64,000 nucleotides of DNA from Micromonospora sp. HM5-17 (GTDB lineage: Bacteria > Actinomycetota > Actinomycetes > Mycobacteriales > Micromonosporaceae), in contig NZ_RJWA01000005.1 in assembly GCF_003762835.1 (NCBI RefSeq), positions 124,001 through 188,000 on the forward strand. Direction: 5' to 3'. A model generated the notes under the pieces. The model worked only from the letters and a program-made list of their open reading frames with translations. It had not been told where the DNA came from and ran no database searches. This document shows positions 20,201-29,370 of the stretch, piece by piece. Both the position numbers and the translations under genes were made by a program. Within the stretch, counting starts at the first letter, position 1. Each line of letters begins with the position of its first letter.

Positions 20201-22063
20201 GGAGAGGATCTTGGCGAGCTCGTCGTTGTCGATCACCGGGTACGGCAGCACGATCTGCCGGCAGCTCGCCGGGGTCGGCTCGAGCAGGTTCCCCTCCGGG
20301 CCGATGGTCGACTGGAGGCTGGTGACCAGCTCCTCCCGGATGGCGTCCAGCGGCGGGTTGGTGACCTGGGCGAAGAGCTGGTGGAAGTAGTCGTAGAGGA
20401 GTCGGGGCCGGGTCGACAGCGGTGAGATCGGGGTGTCGGTGCCCATCGAGCCGACCGGCTCGGCGCCGGTGCGGGCCATCGGTCCGAGCAGGATCTTCAG
20501 CTCCTCCTCGGTGTAGCCGAAGGTCTGCTGCCGGCGACGTACCGAGTCGTGGGTGTAGACGATGTGCTCCCGGGCCGGCAGGTCGGCCAGGTCGATCAGG
20601 CCGGCGTGCAGCCACTCGTCGTACGGGTGCTCGGCGGCCAGCTCGGACTTGATCTCCTCGTCCGTGACGATCCGCCCGGCGGCGGTGTCGACCAGGAACA
20701 TCCGGCCCGGCTGCAGCCGTCCCTTGGCCACCACGGTCGCCGGGTCGAGGTCGAGCACCCCGGCCTCGCTGCCGAGCACGACCAGGCCGTCGGAGGTGAG
20801 CCACCACCGGCCGGGCCGCAGACCGTTGCGGTCGAGGACGGCGCCGACCAGGGTGCCGTCGGTGAAGGCGACCGAGGCCGGCCCGTCCCACGGCTCCATC
20901 AGGCTGGCGTGGAAGCGGTAGAAGGCCCGCTTCGCCGGCGCCATGTCGGGGTCGTTCTCCCACGCCTCGGGGATCATCATCAGCACCGCGTGCGGCAGGC
21001 TCCGCCCGGCCAGGTGCAGCAGTTCGAGGACCTCGTCGAAGTTGGCCGAGTCGGAGGCCGCCGGGGTGCAGATCGGGAAGAGCCGCCGGATGTTTCCCGG
21101 GATGTTCGGGCTGCGCAGCAGCGCCTCGCGGGCCTGCATCCAGTTCCGGTTGCCCCGGATCGTGTTGATCTCGCCGTTGTGGGCGATGAACCGGTACGGG
21201 TGGGCCAGCGGCCAGGACGGGAAGGTGTTGGTGGAGAAGCGGGAGTGGACCAGGGCGATCGCGCTGTCGAGGCGCGGATCGGTCAGGTCGGGGAAGAACG
21301 CCGGGAGCTGGTCGGGGGTGAGCATGCCCTTGTAGACCAGGGTCCGGCAGGACAGCGACGGGAAGTAGGCGGCGATGCCCCGCTCGGCGGTCTCCCGCTC
21401 GGCCTGCTTGCGGACGCAGAACGCCACCCGGTCGAGGTCGAGGCCGGTCAGCGGGGTGCCGGCGGGCCCGGCGGGGGAGTCGGTGAGCCGGCGTGCGGTG
21501 AGGAAGACCTGCCGGATCCGCGGCATGGCCGCCAGGGCGGTCGCGCCGAGCCCGTCCGGGCGGACCGGCACGTCCCGCCAGCCGAGAAGTTCGGCGCCCT
21601 CGACGAGCGCGTACTTCTCCAGCACGGTGCGGGCGCGCGCCTCGTCGTCGGGGTTGGTGGGGAGGAAGACCAGGCCGGTGGCGTACTGCCCGGCCGGCGG
21701 GAGCGGGAAGTCGACGACCTGGCGGAGGAACGCGTCCGGGACCTGGATCATGATCCCGGCGCCGTCCCCGGTGTTGGGCTCGGCGCCCCGGGCGCCCCGG
21801 TGGTCCAGCCGGCAGAGTGCGGCGAGGCCCTTGGCGACGACGTCGTGCGAGCGGCGACCGTGCATGTCCGCCACGAACGCCACCCCGCAGGAGTCTCGCT
21901 CGGTGGTGGGGTCGTAGAGCCCCTGCGCCGGGGGCGTCGGTCGCGCTGCCGCCGCCTGGGCCGGCCCGGGCACGGATGCGGCGCTCGACCGATCGGCGGC
22001 GGGGGCGAGGTCGGCGATCGCCGGCGAGGAGGGGTGCGGTTCCTGAGGGTACGGAAAGGCCAC
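17201..22063 (-). CDS. gltB: glutamate synthase large subunit
   Basis: A 1,620-residue GltB, normal for the family. Domains in order: an Ntn amidotransferase whose nucleophile is Cys59 in DSCGVAF (the first 58 residues would be a removed propeptide); a central domain; an FMN-binding synthase domain with [13 protein letters not shown]; a 3Fe-4S site C-x5-C-x4-C in [13 protein letters not shown] near residue 1175; and a C-terminal beta-helix with repeated glycine motifs ([23 protein letters not shown]). GTG at 22063 has the ribosome site ACAGGAGCCCAG; the ATG at 22081 six codons upstream is also possible but has no such site. Upstream on the minus strand, TAAACT at 22130-22135 could be the -10 box. 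It forms an operon with gltD. Confidence 0.96.
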
Positions 22064-22215
22064 CTGGGCTCCTGTCGTCATTCACGTTCAATCATGCGGC
22101 GGGACGACGTCGGCCCTGCGGGTCTTCTGAGTTTACGTTAGGGGCCGGCGGGGTTCGCCAGGTCGGATGGCTCACACGGCGCGGAATCGATCACACATGG
22201 GGGGTCCGGTGCGGG

Positions 22216-22221
22216 TACGCT
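22216..22221 (+). promoter_or_regulatory. -10 box TACGCT of a leaderless GNAT gene
   Basis: TACGCT, six bases, then GTG at 22228. It supports the GTG over the ATG at 22237, which has only GGAG three bases away. Confidence 0.5.
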
Positions 22222-22227
22222 CCCCCG

Positions 22228-23073
22228 GTGGAGCCGATGCAAAAAGAGCTCTTTGACCGGTTAGAACGGTTCTACGACGCCGTACCGCGTGACGTCGCCC
22301 ACACCGAGACGTTCGGTGCGCTGGTGCTCTTCGTGCGCGACAGCGCGGGTTGGTCATTCTACGCCCGGCCGCGTCTGGACGCCACGGAGCCGCCGTCGGC
22401 CGCCGACGTCAGGGCGGTCCGGCGGCGGCAGCGTGAACTCGGGCTGCCCGAGGCGTTCGAGTGGGTGCACGAGACCCAGCCGGAGTTGTTGGCGGTGGCC
22501 CGCTCGGCCGGGCTGTCGGTCCTGGAGGCGCCCCTGATGGTCCTCGACCCGGCCGCCCTGCCGCCCGTCGACGCCCGTCCCGGCCCACGGGTGCGGATCC
22601 TGGATCCGACGGCACCCTCCTTCGCCGCCGACGTCGCGCTGCGCCGGGCGGTCGCCGCCGTCGGCTTCGCGACGCCCGGCACCGCGGTCGGCGGGCCCGG
22701 TCCGGCCGCCCGCGACACCGCTCTCGTCGAGCTGTCCGGTGACGCGCTGGAGGAGGAGCGCTCCCGCACCATCGCGGGACGGCGCATCTCCGCCCTTGTC
22801 GAGACGCCCGAGGAGGGGGCGGTGGCCAGCGGTATGGCGCTGCGGGTCGACGACGTGGCGGAGATCGCCGGGATCGCCACCCTGCCCTCGGCCCGCCGCC
22901 GGGGCCTCGGCGCGGCGATCACGGCCGCGCTGGCCCGTCGGCTCCTCGACGACGGCACCGACCTGGTCTTCCTCTCCGCCGGCAGCGAGGAGATCGCCCG
23001 GGTCTACCTGCGGGTCGGCTTCCGCCGGATCGGCACCTCCTGCATCGCCGAGCCGGCCCCGGCCACCGTCTGA
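22228..23073 (+). CDS. GNAT-family N-acetyltransferase
   Basis: 281 residues. The C-terminal acetyltransferase fold is clear: DDVAEIAGIATLPSARRRGLGAAITAALARR is the beta4-alpha3 acetyl-CoA loop (R-R-x-G-L-G), followed by DLVFLSAGSEEIARVYLRVGFRRIGT. The N-terminal half (FGALVLFVRDSAGWSFYARP, ALEWVHETQPELL-like region) is a second, weaker acyltransferase-like half seen in many actinobacterial tandem GNAT proteins. The acceptor substrate is unknown. It is divergent from gltB with about 160 bases between, and is followed by a secreted peptidase gene. Start as supported by the leaderless promoter. Confidence 0.82.
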   Translation: MEPMQKELFDRLERFYDAVPRDVAHTETFGALVLFVRDSAGWSFYARPRLDATEPPSAADVRAVRRRQRELGLPEAFEWVHETQPELLAVARSAGLSVLEAPLMVLDPAALPPVDARPGPRVRILDPTAPSFAADVALRRAVAAVGFATPGTAVGGPGPAARDTALVELSGDALEEERSRTIAGRRISALVETPEEGAVASGMALRVDDVAEIAGIATLPSARRRGLGAAITAALARRLLDDGTDLVFLSAGSEEIARVYLRVGFRRIGTSCIAEPAPATV

Positions 23074-23272
23074 GCGACCGGCGGCGCCGGCTCGGCGTAC
23101 GCCGGTGGGCCGGGCCGTTATCGCCGCGTCCGTCTACTTTGTCCCCGCGAACACGCCCGCCACCTGGGCGGTTGACCCTCAAATCCCGCTCAAGATCATT
23201 GCTTCGTCCGATCCGGACGATCATGATGGCCCGCATGCAGTCCCTGCTCAGTTCCCCTCCCCCGGAGCTCGC

Positions 23273-25399
23273 ATGCGTGTAAGGCGACCCACCGTCATCG
23301 TGCTGTCCGCCCTCCTCGCCGCCACCCTCGGCACGGTGACCGCGCCGACGGCGGCGGCGGGCCAGCCGGGCTCGGCCACCACGGCGGCCGAACCGAACGA
23401 GGTCACCAACCTCACCGTCACCCAGGCCGACGGGTACGCCACGCTCGCCTGGACGCCCGTCGAGGGCGCCACCGACTACCAGATCGAACGGACGCCGGTC
23501 GACGCGAACGACGTACCGACCGGGCCGTCGGTCGTGGTCGGGGTGTGGCGGCCCAACCGGCAGATCAACAACGAGTCACCGACCTTCGCCGACGCCGGCT
23601 TCAACCCCGGCGACCGCTTCCAGTGGCGGGTACGCGCCCGCTTCGGCACCGTCGAGCAGCCGTACTCCGCCCCGGTCACCGGCACCACCCGCCAGCCGTG
23701 GGGCGACCCCGCCGTCCCTGGTCAGAACCTGCGGACCCGGTGGGAGACCACCAGGGCGGTCCAGTACACCAGCGACGTCGACGAGTACGCCTACACCGCC
23801 GAGATCGACCGGCTCAGCGACCGGGTCCGCGTGGTGGAGATCGGCCGCACCGTCCTCGGCCGGCCGATCAACATGTTCGTCTTCGGCTACCCGACCCCGC
23901 CGGCCACCCCCGAGGCCGTCGCGGCGACGTCCCCGGTGGCGATCAACTGCAACGTACACGGCAACGAGCCGGGTGACCGCGAGGCCTGCCTGATCATGGC
24001 CCGGCAGCTCGCGTTCAGCACCGACCCCCGGATCATCGACATCCTGTCGCACACCACCGTCCTGATTGTCCCGACCGTCAACGGCGACGGCCGCGCGGCC
24101 AACACCCGGGGCAACTCCACCGGGCAGGACCTCAACCGTGACTACTCGCTGATCCGCCAGCCGGAGACGGCGGCGTTCGTCCGGATGGTCCGCGACTACC
24201 GGCCGATCGCCAGCTACGACGGCCACGAGTACGGCAACTCGCGCGCCGGCGACCTGCCGATGCTCCCGCCCCGCCACCAGAACGTGGCACAGTCGGTCTT
24301 CGACCAGTCCCAGGACATGATCGAGGGCTACATGTACGCCAGGGCCGCCGAGGACGGCTGGTGGCCCTGCCCGTACGGCTGCGAGGGCGGCGGCAACGTG
24401 GGCCTGGGCGAGGAGACCATCCTGCGCAACACCCTCGGCCTGAAGAACGTCGTGAACTCGCTGCTGGAGCTGCGCAGCTCCGGCGGACAGACCCGGCCGG
24501 ACGAGAGCAACACCGCGAACAACCGGCGCCGCAAGACGTACTCGGCACTGTGGACGTTCCACCACCTGCTCGACTACCACCGGGCCCGCTACGACGAGAT
24601 CAGGCGGGCCCGGGCGGAGGCGATCACGTTCCAGGCCTCGAACAGCGGCCGGATCGTCTTCCGGGGATCCCGCCCCATCCCGGCCCACCCGGCCCCGCAC
24701 CCCGCCGACGCGGTGCCGCCGCTGGACGCGCCGAGGCCGGAGATGATCCTCGACGACGCGCCGTGCGCGTACCGGCTCACCCCCGAGCAGTACCTCGGTG
24801 CGCGCACCGACGGGCCCGGCGGAGTCGGCGCCAGCCTGGCGGAGCGGATCGCCGCCCACGGCTGGAAGGTGGTCAAGGCCGCCGACGGCTACTACGTGCC
24901 GCTGGCCCAGCCGGAGCGGGGACTGATCCCGCTGCTGCTGGACGCGCAGGGCGCCGAGGAGTGGGTCGGCGGCGAGCGGGTCTACCCGACCCTGACCGGC
25001 CGCCACAACGGTCCACTGACCGTATCCGGATTCACCTGCATCGCGGACGGCACCATCAACGGCCCGGTCACGGTACGCCCGGGCGCGACGCTGATCGCGT
25101 ACCGGACGACCGTCAACGGGCCGGTCACCGCCACCGGCGCCGCCGGTGTCGTCCTCGGCGACAGCACCGTCCGCGGGCCCCTCCAGGTCGCGAACGGTGC
25201 CGGCCCCCTCTCGCTGGTCGGCAACACCGTCTCCGGCCCGGTGAACCTGGTCGGCAACACCGGCACGGACGCCCCGCTGGTCGCCGGCAACACCGTCCAC
25301 GGTCCGCTGCACTGCACCGGAAACCGGGTCACCCCGACCGCCATCGAGGTCCCGAACGCGGTCACCGGACCGAGGGCGGGACAGTGCGCGGCGCTGTGA
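23273..25399 (+). CDS. secreted M14 zinc carboxypeptidase with FN3 and GPV repeats
   Basis: 708 residues. A signal peptide is clear (MRVRRPTVIVLSALLAATLG then TAAAG). Residues 40-140 look like a fibronectin III module (EVTNLTVTQADGYATLAWTPV...YQIERT). The M14 domain follows: the zinc ligands HGNEPGDREA (His and Glu), the GQDLNRDY arginine region, the third ligand in YDGHEYGN, and a Glu in NSLLELRSSGG. Residues 590-690 carry about six repeats with the core GPVT/GPL (INGPVTV, VNGPVTA, VRGPLQV, VSGPVNL, VHGPLHC), suggesting a small beta-solenoid. ATG at 23273 has CCGGAG six bases upstream. It should act outside the cell on peptides. A strong hairpin follows the stop. Confidence 0.88.
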   Translation: MRVRRPTVIVLSALLAATLGTVTAPTAAAGQPGSATTAAEPNEVTNLTVTQADGYATLAWTPVEGATDYQIERTPVDANDVPTGPSVVVGVWRPNRQINNESPTFADAGFNPGDRFQWRVRARFGTVEQPYSAPVTGTTRQPWGDPAVPGQNLRTRWETTRAVQYTSDVDEYAYTAEIDRLSDRVRVVEIGRTVLGRPINMFVFGYPTPPATPEAVAATSPVAINCNVHGNEPGDREACLIMARQLAFSTDPRIIDILSHTTVLIVPTVNGDGRAANTRGNSTGQDLNRDYSLIRQPETAAFVRMVRDYRPIASYDGHEYGNSRAGDLPMLPPRHQNVAQSVFDQSQDMIEGYMYARAAEDGWWPCPYGCEGGGNVGLGEETILRNTLGLKNVVNSLLELRSSGGQTRPDESNTANNRRRKTYSALWTFHHLLDYHRARYDEIRRARAEAITFQASNSGRIVFRGSRPIPAHPAPHPADAVPPLDAPRPEMILDDAPCAYRLTPEQYLGARTDGPGGVGASLAERIAAHGWKVVKAADGYYVPLAQPERGLIPLLLDAQGAEEWVGGERVYPTLTGRHNGPLTVSGFTCIADGTINGPVTVRPGATLIAYRTTVNGPVTATGAAGVVLGDSTVRGPLQVANGAGPLSLVGNTVSGPVNLVGNTGTDAPLVAGNTVHGPLHCTGNRVTPTAIEVPNAVTGPRAGQCAAL

Positions 25400-25420
25400 C
25401 GCCGTAGCGCCCGTCCCCCA

Positions 25421-25459
25421 CGTCGGCGGGTCCGGGCCAGTCGCCCGGACCCGCCGACG
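25421..25459 (+). terminator. 17-bp perfect stem, intrinsic-type terminator
   Basis: The arms at 25421-25437 and 25443-25459 are fully complementary (CGTCGGCGGGTCCGGGC and its inverse) around the loop CAGTC. It is 20 bases after the peptidase stop and has no U-tract, as is common in actinobacteria. It separates the peptidase from the FAS1 gene. Confidence 0.8.
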
Positions 25460-25488
25460 CCGCACCCGCACCCCACGTGGAGGTCCGC

Positions 25489-26235
25489 GTGTTCGCACCG
25501 TCTCCCGCCTCCGCCGACCCCGCCGCCCCGCCCGGTCGCCGGACCCGCCCCGCCCCGACACCTCCACACCCCCGCCGGGTACGTCGCCCCGGCCGACTCG
25601 GTCTCCTCGCGGCCACCCTGGTGCTGGCGGGCGTGGCGGCCGGCTGCACCGGCGACGGATCCGCCGACCCCCACGAACCGGGCCGGACCGGCGGCCCAGC
25701 AGCCGCGGCGACCGGCGGGGTCAGCGGCCCCCTCTGCGCGGCCCTGCCGGCCGGCACCGATCCCGGCAACCCGGACTCCCTGGTCGACGAACCGGCCGAC
25801 CAGGCGATGCGGTGGATTCCGGTGCTGACGACGTTCGAGGCGGCGGTCCGGGCGGCCGGTCTCTCCGCGCAGTTGCGCGACCCGCGGGGCGTCACGGTCC
25901 TGGCGCCCACCGACGACGCGTTCGCCCGGAAGTTCTCCGCGAGCAACCTCGACGAGCTGATGATCCACGACCGGGACACGCTGCGGACGCTGCTGCGGGC
26001 CCACCTCGTCGCGGGATCACACTCGCTGGCGGACCTGCTCGCGGCGGGCACCGTGACCACGATGGACGGTACCCGGCTGACGGTGACCCCGACCGAGTCG
26101 ATGGCACGGCTCGGCGACACGGCCACGACCATCTGCGCCGACTACCGGGTCGCCGGCGGACGGATCCACCTCATCGACGCCGTCCTCGGCACCCTGCCGA
26201 CCACCGCCGGCCTGGACGACGACCCCGCCCACTGA
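25489..26235 (+). CDS. FAS1-domain lipoprotein
   Basis: 248 residues. A basic N-terminus (residues 1-35), a hydrophobic stretch LGLLAATLVLAGVAAGC and a probable lipobox Cys near residue 50 point to a membrane-anchored lipoprotein. The rest is one fasciclin-1 domain: WIPVLTTFEAAVRAAGLSAQL, GVTVLAPTDDAFARK, LLRAHLVAGSHSLADL, and RIHLIDAVLGTLP. FAS1 domains mediate adhesion or protein contacts. GTG at 25489 was chosen because GGAGG lies five bases upstream; GTG at 25477 is in frame but has no such site. Lgt, encoded at 30572-31792, would be the enzyme that lipidates it. Basic residues before the signal are more numerous than usual. Confidence 0.85.
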   Translation: MFAPSPASADPAAPPGRRTRPAPTPPHPRRVRRPGRLGLLAATLVLAGVAAGCTGDGSADPHEPGRTGGPAAAATGGVSGPLCAALPAGTDPGNPDSLVDEPADQAMRWIPVLTTFEAAVRAAGLSAQLRDPRGVTVLAPTDDAFARKFSASNLDELMIHDRDTLRTLLRAHLVAGSHSLADLLAAGTVTTMDGTRLTVTPTESMARLGDTATTICADYRVAGGRIHLIDAVLGTLPTTAGLDDDPAH

Positions 26236-26459
26236 CCCGCCGCACGGTCCCCGCGAACCCGCCGGCCGCACCGGGGGAATGCTCGCACGCTCCGTCGGCC
26301 GACCGGGCGCGGGACCGGCGGAACGCCGGTGCGGCCGGCCCCACCGCCGCCGATCCGAGCCGTCGGCTCGATCGCCCGCCGAGGGCGGACCGGGTGGGGC
26401 CGGTGGGCCTCCGGGCTGGGTGCCGCCCCGGGGAGGGCGCCGGGCACTCCCGGCGGAGC

Positions 26460-29189
26460 TCACCGCGCGGCCTGTCCGGCCGGGGCACGACCGGCACAGA
26501 CAATGTCGCAGGTGGTCAGCAGGGTGTCGATCCCCAGCTCCCGACCCCGTCGGTGCGCCTCCGGATACCCGTCACCGAGCGCCGCGCGCAGTCCCCGCCG
26601 GGTCGCCGCCACACCCGGCCGCTCGCAGGCCGGCACCGGCGCCCCGATCTCGGCACGGATCCGCTCCGCCGCGCCGAGCAGCACCGCACCCCGGATCGGG
26701 TCGTCGTCCAGCCGGGCCACCTCGGCAAGCGCCTCCAGCACACTCGCGGTACGCCACCGGTCGCCGACCTGACGGTGCGCCGCGAGACTCGCCCGGAGGT
26801 GGGCCGCGGCCCGGCGAGGGCGTCCCCCGCGCAGCTCCACCAGGCCCCGCAGGTTGTGCGCCCATCCGACGCCCTCGGGAAAGCCGATCGCCGAGTGCCG
26901 GCGAAGCGCGACGTCGAGCAGCGCCGAGGCCCGGTCGATCTCGCCCCGGTAGAGCGCGACCGCGCCGAGATTCATCAGCGCACTCGCCGCCGAGAGCGGG
27001 TCACCCAGGGCCTCGTACCGGCGCAGGCTCACCCGTAGCCGGGACTCGGCACGGTCCAGGTCCCCGGAGAGCCAGGCGGTGAAGCCACGCAGCTCGGCGA
27101 CCTGCGCCTCGCCCCACTCGTCGCCGCACTCGGCGAAGATCGCCCCGGCCGCGGCGAGGTGGCGGGCGGACTCGCCGTACCGGGCCCGCTCCCGAGCCAC
27201 CGAGCCGAGGATCTGCTCCACCTGGGCCTCCCCCCGACGGTCGCCGGCGGCCCGGCAGGCCGACCGGGCCAGCTCCGCGTGGGCCGTCGCCGCCGGGTAG
27301 TCGCAGCCCAGCATCGCCAGCATCGCCGCGCCGGTGCCGGCGCGGGCCCGCAGCGCGGCCGGCGCCGTGGGATGCCGGGCCAGCGCGGCGGCCAACCAGT
27401 CGTGTCCCTCCCGGTAGTGGCCCTCCAGCCGCCAGTACCTCGTCAGCGCGGCCGCCAGCCGCAGGTCACCGTGCTCCGGACCACCCGCACCCGCCTCGGT
27501 CAGCCAGCTCATCGCCGCGCGGAGGTTGGCCGCCTCGGCGCGCATCCGACCCAGCCACCACTGCTGCGCGGCGCCGCGCAGCCGGGCGTCGGCCCGCTCG
27601 GCCAGCTCCAGGCAGTACGTCGCCAGCGCCCACCGGGCCGCGGCCTCGTCGCCGGAGTCGGCGAGCCGGGCCTGGGCGTGCCGCCGTACCGGCCCCAACA
27701 TCCGGTAACGGACGTCGTCGGGCCCGGTCGGCCGCGTGTCGGCCGACGCCGACGGGGCCGGGACCGGCTCGACCAGCGACGCCTCGACCAGGGCAACCAA
27801 CGCCGCCGGGGCGGCCGCACCGCCGAGCGCCCGCGCCGCCGCGAGGTCGAACCCGCCGACGCAGACCGACAGCCGGTCGAACAGCCGGCACGCGTCGGGG
27901 TCGAGGTGGGCGAGGCTGGACTCGACGGCGGCGGCGATGCTGCGGTGCCGGTCCGGCGCGGTCGGATCCGGACTGCGCAGCAGCCGGACGTCGGCGCGGA
28001 GCCGGGTGACGATCTCGGCGACGCTCAGCAGCGGCGTCCGCGCCGCGGCCAGCTCGATGGCGAGCGGCAGCCCGTCGAGTTCGGCGCAGAGCCGGACGAC
28101 CGCCTCGGCGCTCTCCTCGGGAAGCGGACGGCCGCGGACCCGCTCCGCACGGTCGAGGAAGAGCCGGGTGGCCGGGTGCGCGGCGAGCGCCGCGATGCTG
28201 TGGCCGGCCGTCACGGGCGGTACGGCGAGGGCCGGCACCCGGATCCTCGCCTCCCCGGGCAGCCGCAGCTCCACCCGGCTGGTGGTCAGCACCCGCAGGC
28301 CGGGGCAGGCGGCGAGCAGCCGGTCGACGAGTTCCACGCAGCCGGCGACCAGGTGCTCGCAGTTGTCGAGCAGCAGCAGCGCCTCGACCGCACCGAGGTC
28401 GGCGACGAGCGACTCGACCGCGTCGGCGCCGACCTCCGGTACGCCGAGCGCGGCGGCGACGGCCCGTGGGACCCGGATCGGGCTCTCCACCGGGCTCAGG
28501 TCGACGAACCAGACCGGCCGATTGGTGATCCGGCCCGCCACCGCCACCGCCAGCCGCGTCTTGCCGACACCCCCGGCCCCGGTCAGGGTGACCACGCGGT
28601 GGTCGCGCAGCCGCGCGGCGACGGTGTCGATCAGGTCCTCCCGGCCGAGCAGCGGGGTGAGCGGGACGGGCAGCCCGGCCGCCGGGCGGGGCCGGGTAGC
28701 GGGTGGGTGGGCCTCGACCTGCGGGACCGGTTCGGGCGCGGGCTCCGCCGCCCAGTCCTCGGTCAGCCGGCCCAGCCGGACCGCCTCCGCCACCGCGGCG
28801 ATCCGGCCGGCGGGCTCGGTGCCCAGCTGCTCCCGAAAGACCGCGCGGGCCCGCCGCTCCACCTCGGCCGCGGCCCGACGACCGACGCCGAGGAAGGTGG
28901 CCACCAGCAGCAGCTCCCACAACCGGGCCCGCAGCGGGTGGCGCAGCAGCGCCGCCTCCAGGTCGACGAGCGCGGTGCGGGCCAGTCGGGCGCCGGCCAC
29001 CCCCGCGGTCACCACCGCGCGGTCGGCCACCGGTCCCCCGGCGGCGACGTGCGCCGCCACGGCCGCGCGCAGCCGGTTTTCCCAGTACTCCTCGACGGCG
29101 TCGATCCGGGGGTCTGCCGGGCGTGCCCCGTCCCGAGTGGTGGCCAGCCACCCCGCCCCGGCCTGCTGGTCAGACGCGCTGTGCCGCAC
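26460..29189 (-). CDS. AfsR-like NB-ARC/TPR protein without DNA-binding domain
   Basis: 909 residues. Residues about 35-150 match the BTAD helical domain (DAVEEYWENRLRAAV...LRARLWELLLVATFLGVGR). Then comes an NTPase of NB-ARC/STAND type: Walker A LTGAGGVGKTRLAVAVA near residue 212, ALLLLDNCEHL as Walker B, and RLRVLTTSR-like sensor sequence. The C-terminal 350 residues are TPR repeats (AELARSACRAAGDRRGEAQ, LMNLGAVALYRGEIDRASALLD, HLRASLAAHRQVGD). SARP/AfsR regulators have an N-terminal winged helix before BTAD; here nothing HTH-like is present, so any control of transcription must go through a partner. It is separate from the FAD monooxygenase gene by 170 bases on the same strand. GTG at 29189. 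Confidence 0.82.
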   Translation of the reverse strand: MRHSASDQQAGAGWLATTRDGARPADPRIDAVEEYWENRLRAAVAAHVAAGGPVADRAVVTAGVAGARLARTALVDLEAALLRHPLRARLWELLLVATFLGVGRRAAAEVERRARAVFREQLGTEPAGRIAAVAEAVRLGRLTEDWAAEPAPEPVPQVEAHPPATRPRPAAGLPVPLTPLLGREDLIDTVAARLRDHRVVTLTGAGGVGKTRLAVAVAGRITNRPVWFVDLSPVESPIRVPRAVAAALGVPEVGADAVESLVADLGAVEALLLLDNCEHLVAGCVELVDRLLAACPGLRVLTTSRVELRLPGEARIRVPALAVPPVTAGHSIAALAAHPATRLFLDRAERVRGRPLPEESAEAVVRLCAELDGLPLAIELAAARTPLLSVAEIVTRLRADVRLLRSPDPTAPDRHRSIAAAVESSLAHLDPDACRLFDRLSVCVGGFDLAAARALGGAAAPAALVALVEASLVEPVPAPSASADTRPTGPDDVRYRMLGPVRRHAQARLADSGDEAAARWALATYCLELAERADARLRGAAQQWWLGRMRAEAANLRAAMSWLTEAGAGGPEHGDLRLAAALTRYWRLEGHYREGHDWLAAALARHPTAPAALRARAGTGAAMLAMLGCDYPAATAHAELARSACRAAGDRRGEAQVEQILGSVARERARYGESARHLAAAGAIFAECGDEWGEAQVAELRGFTAWLSGDLDRAESRLRVSLRRYEALGDPLSAASALMNLGAVALYRGEIDRASALLDVALRRHSAIGFPEGVGWAHNLRGLVELRGGRPRRAAAHLRASLAAHRQVGDRWRTASVLEALAEVARLDDDPIRGAVLLGAAERIRAEIGAPVPACERPGVAATRRGLRAALGDGYPEAHRRGRELGIDTLLTTCDIVCAGRAPAGQAAR

Positions 29190-29349
29190 CTGGGAGCCCT
29201 CACCTTCGCTCCCGGGTAGTGTCCGTCGCGGTCGGCGACGCGGTCATCCCCCCGATCGGTCGGTTGGGCGGCGAACCGGAGGTCCGACGGGACCCGCTCG
29301 GGCGACCGTCGACCCGATTCGGGCCCCGCGCCGCGGCCGGGACGGCGGG

Positions 29350-29370
29350 CTCCGGCCGATCAGGCCGGAG
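29350..29370 (-). terminator. hairpin overlapping the monooxygenase stop codon
   Basis: CTCCGGCC (29350-29357) and GGCCGGAG (29363-29370) are perfect arms around GATCA, and the stop codon (29360-29362) lies in the loop. It probably ends the lgt-monooxygenase transcript; no U-tract. Confidence 0.5.

Noticed and set aside
26270-26460. GC-rich inverted repeats CCGGCCCCACC/GGTGGGGCCGG after the FAS1 gene
   Set aside because: The arms are about 50 bases apart with much competing pairing, so a terminator could not be called with confidence.
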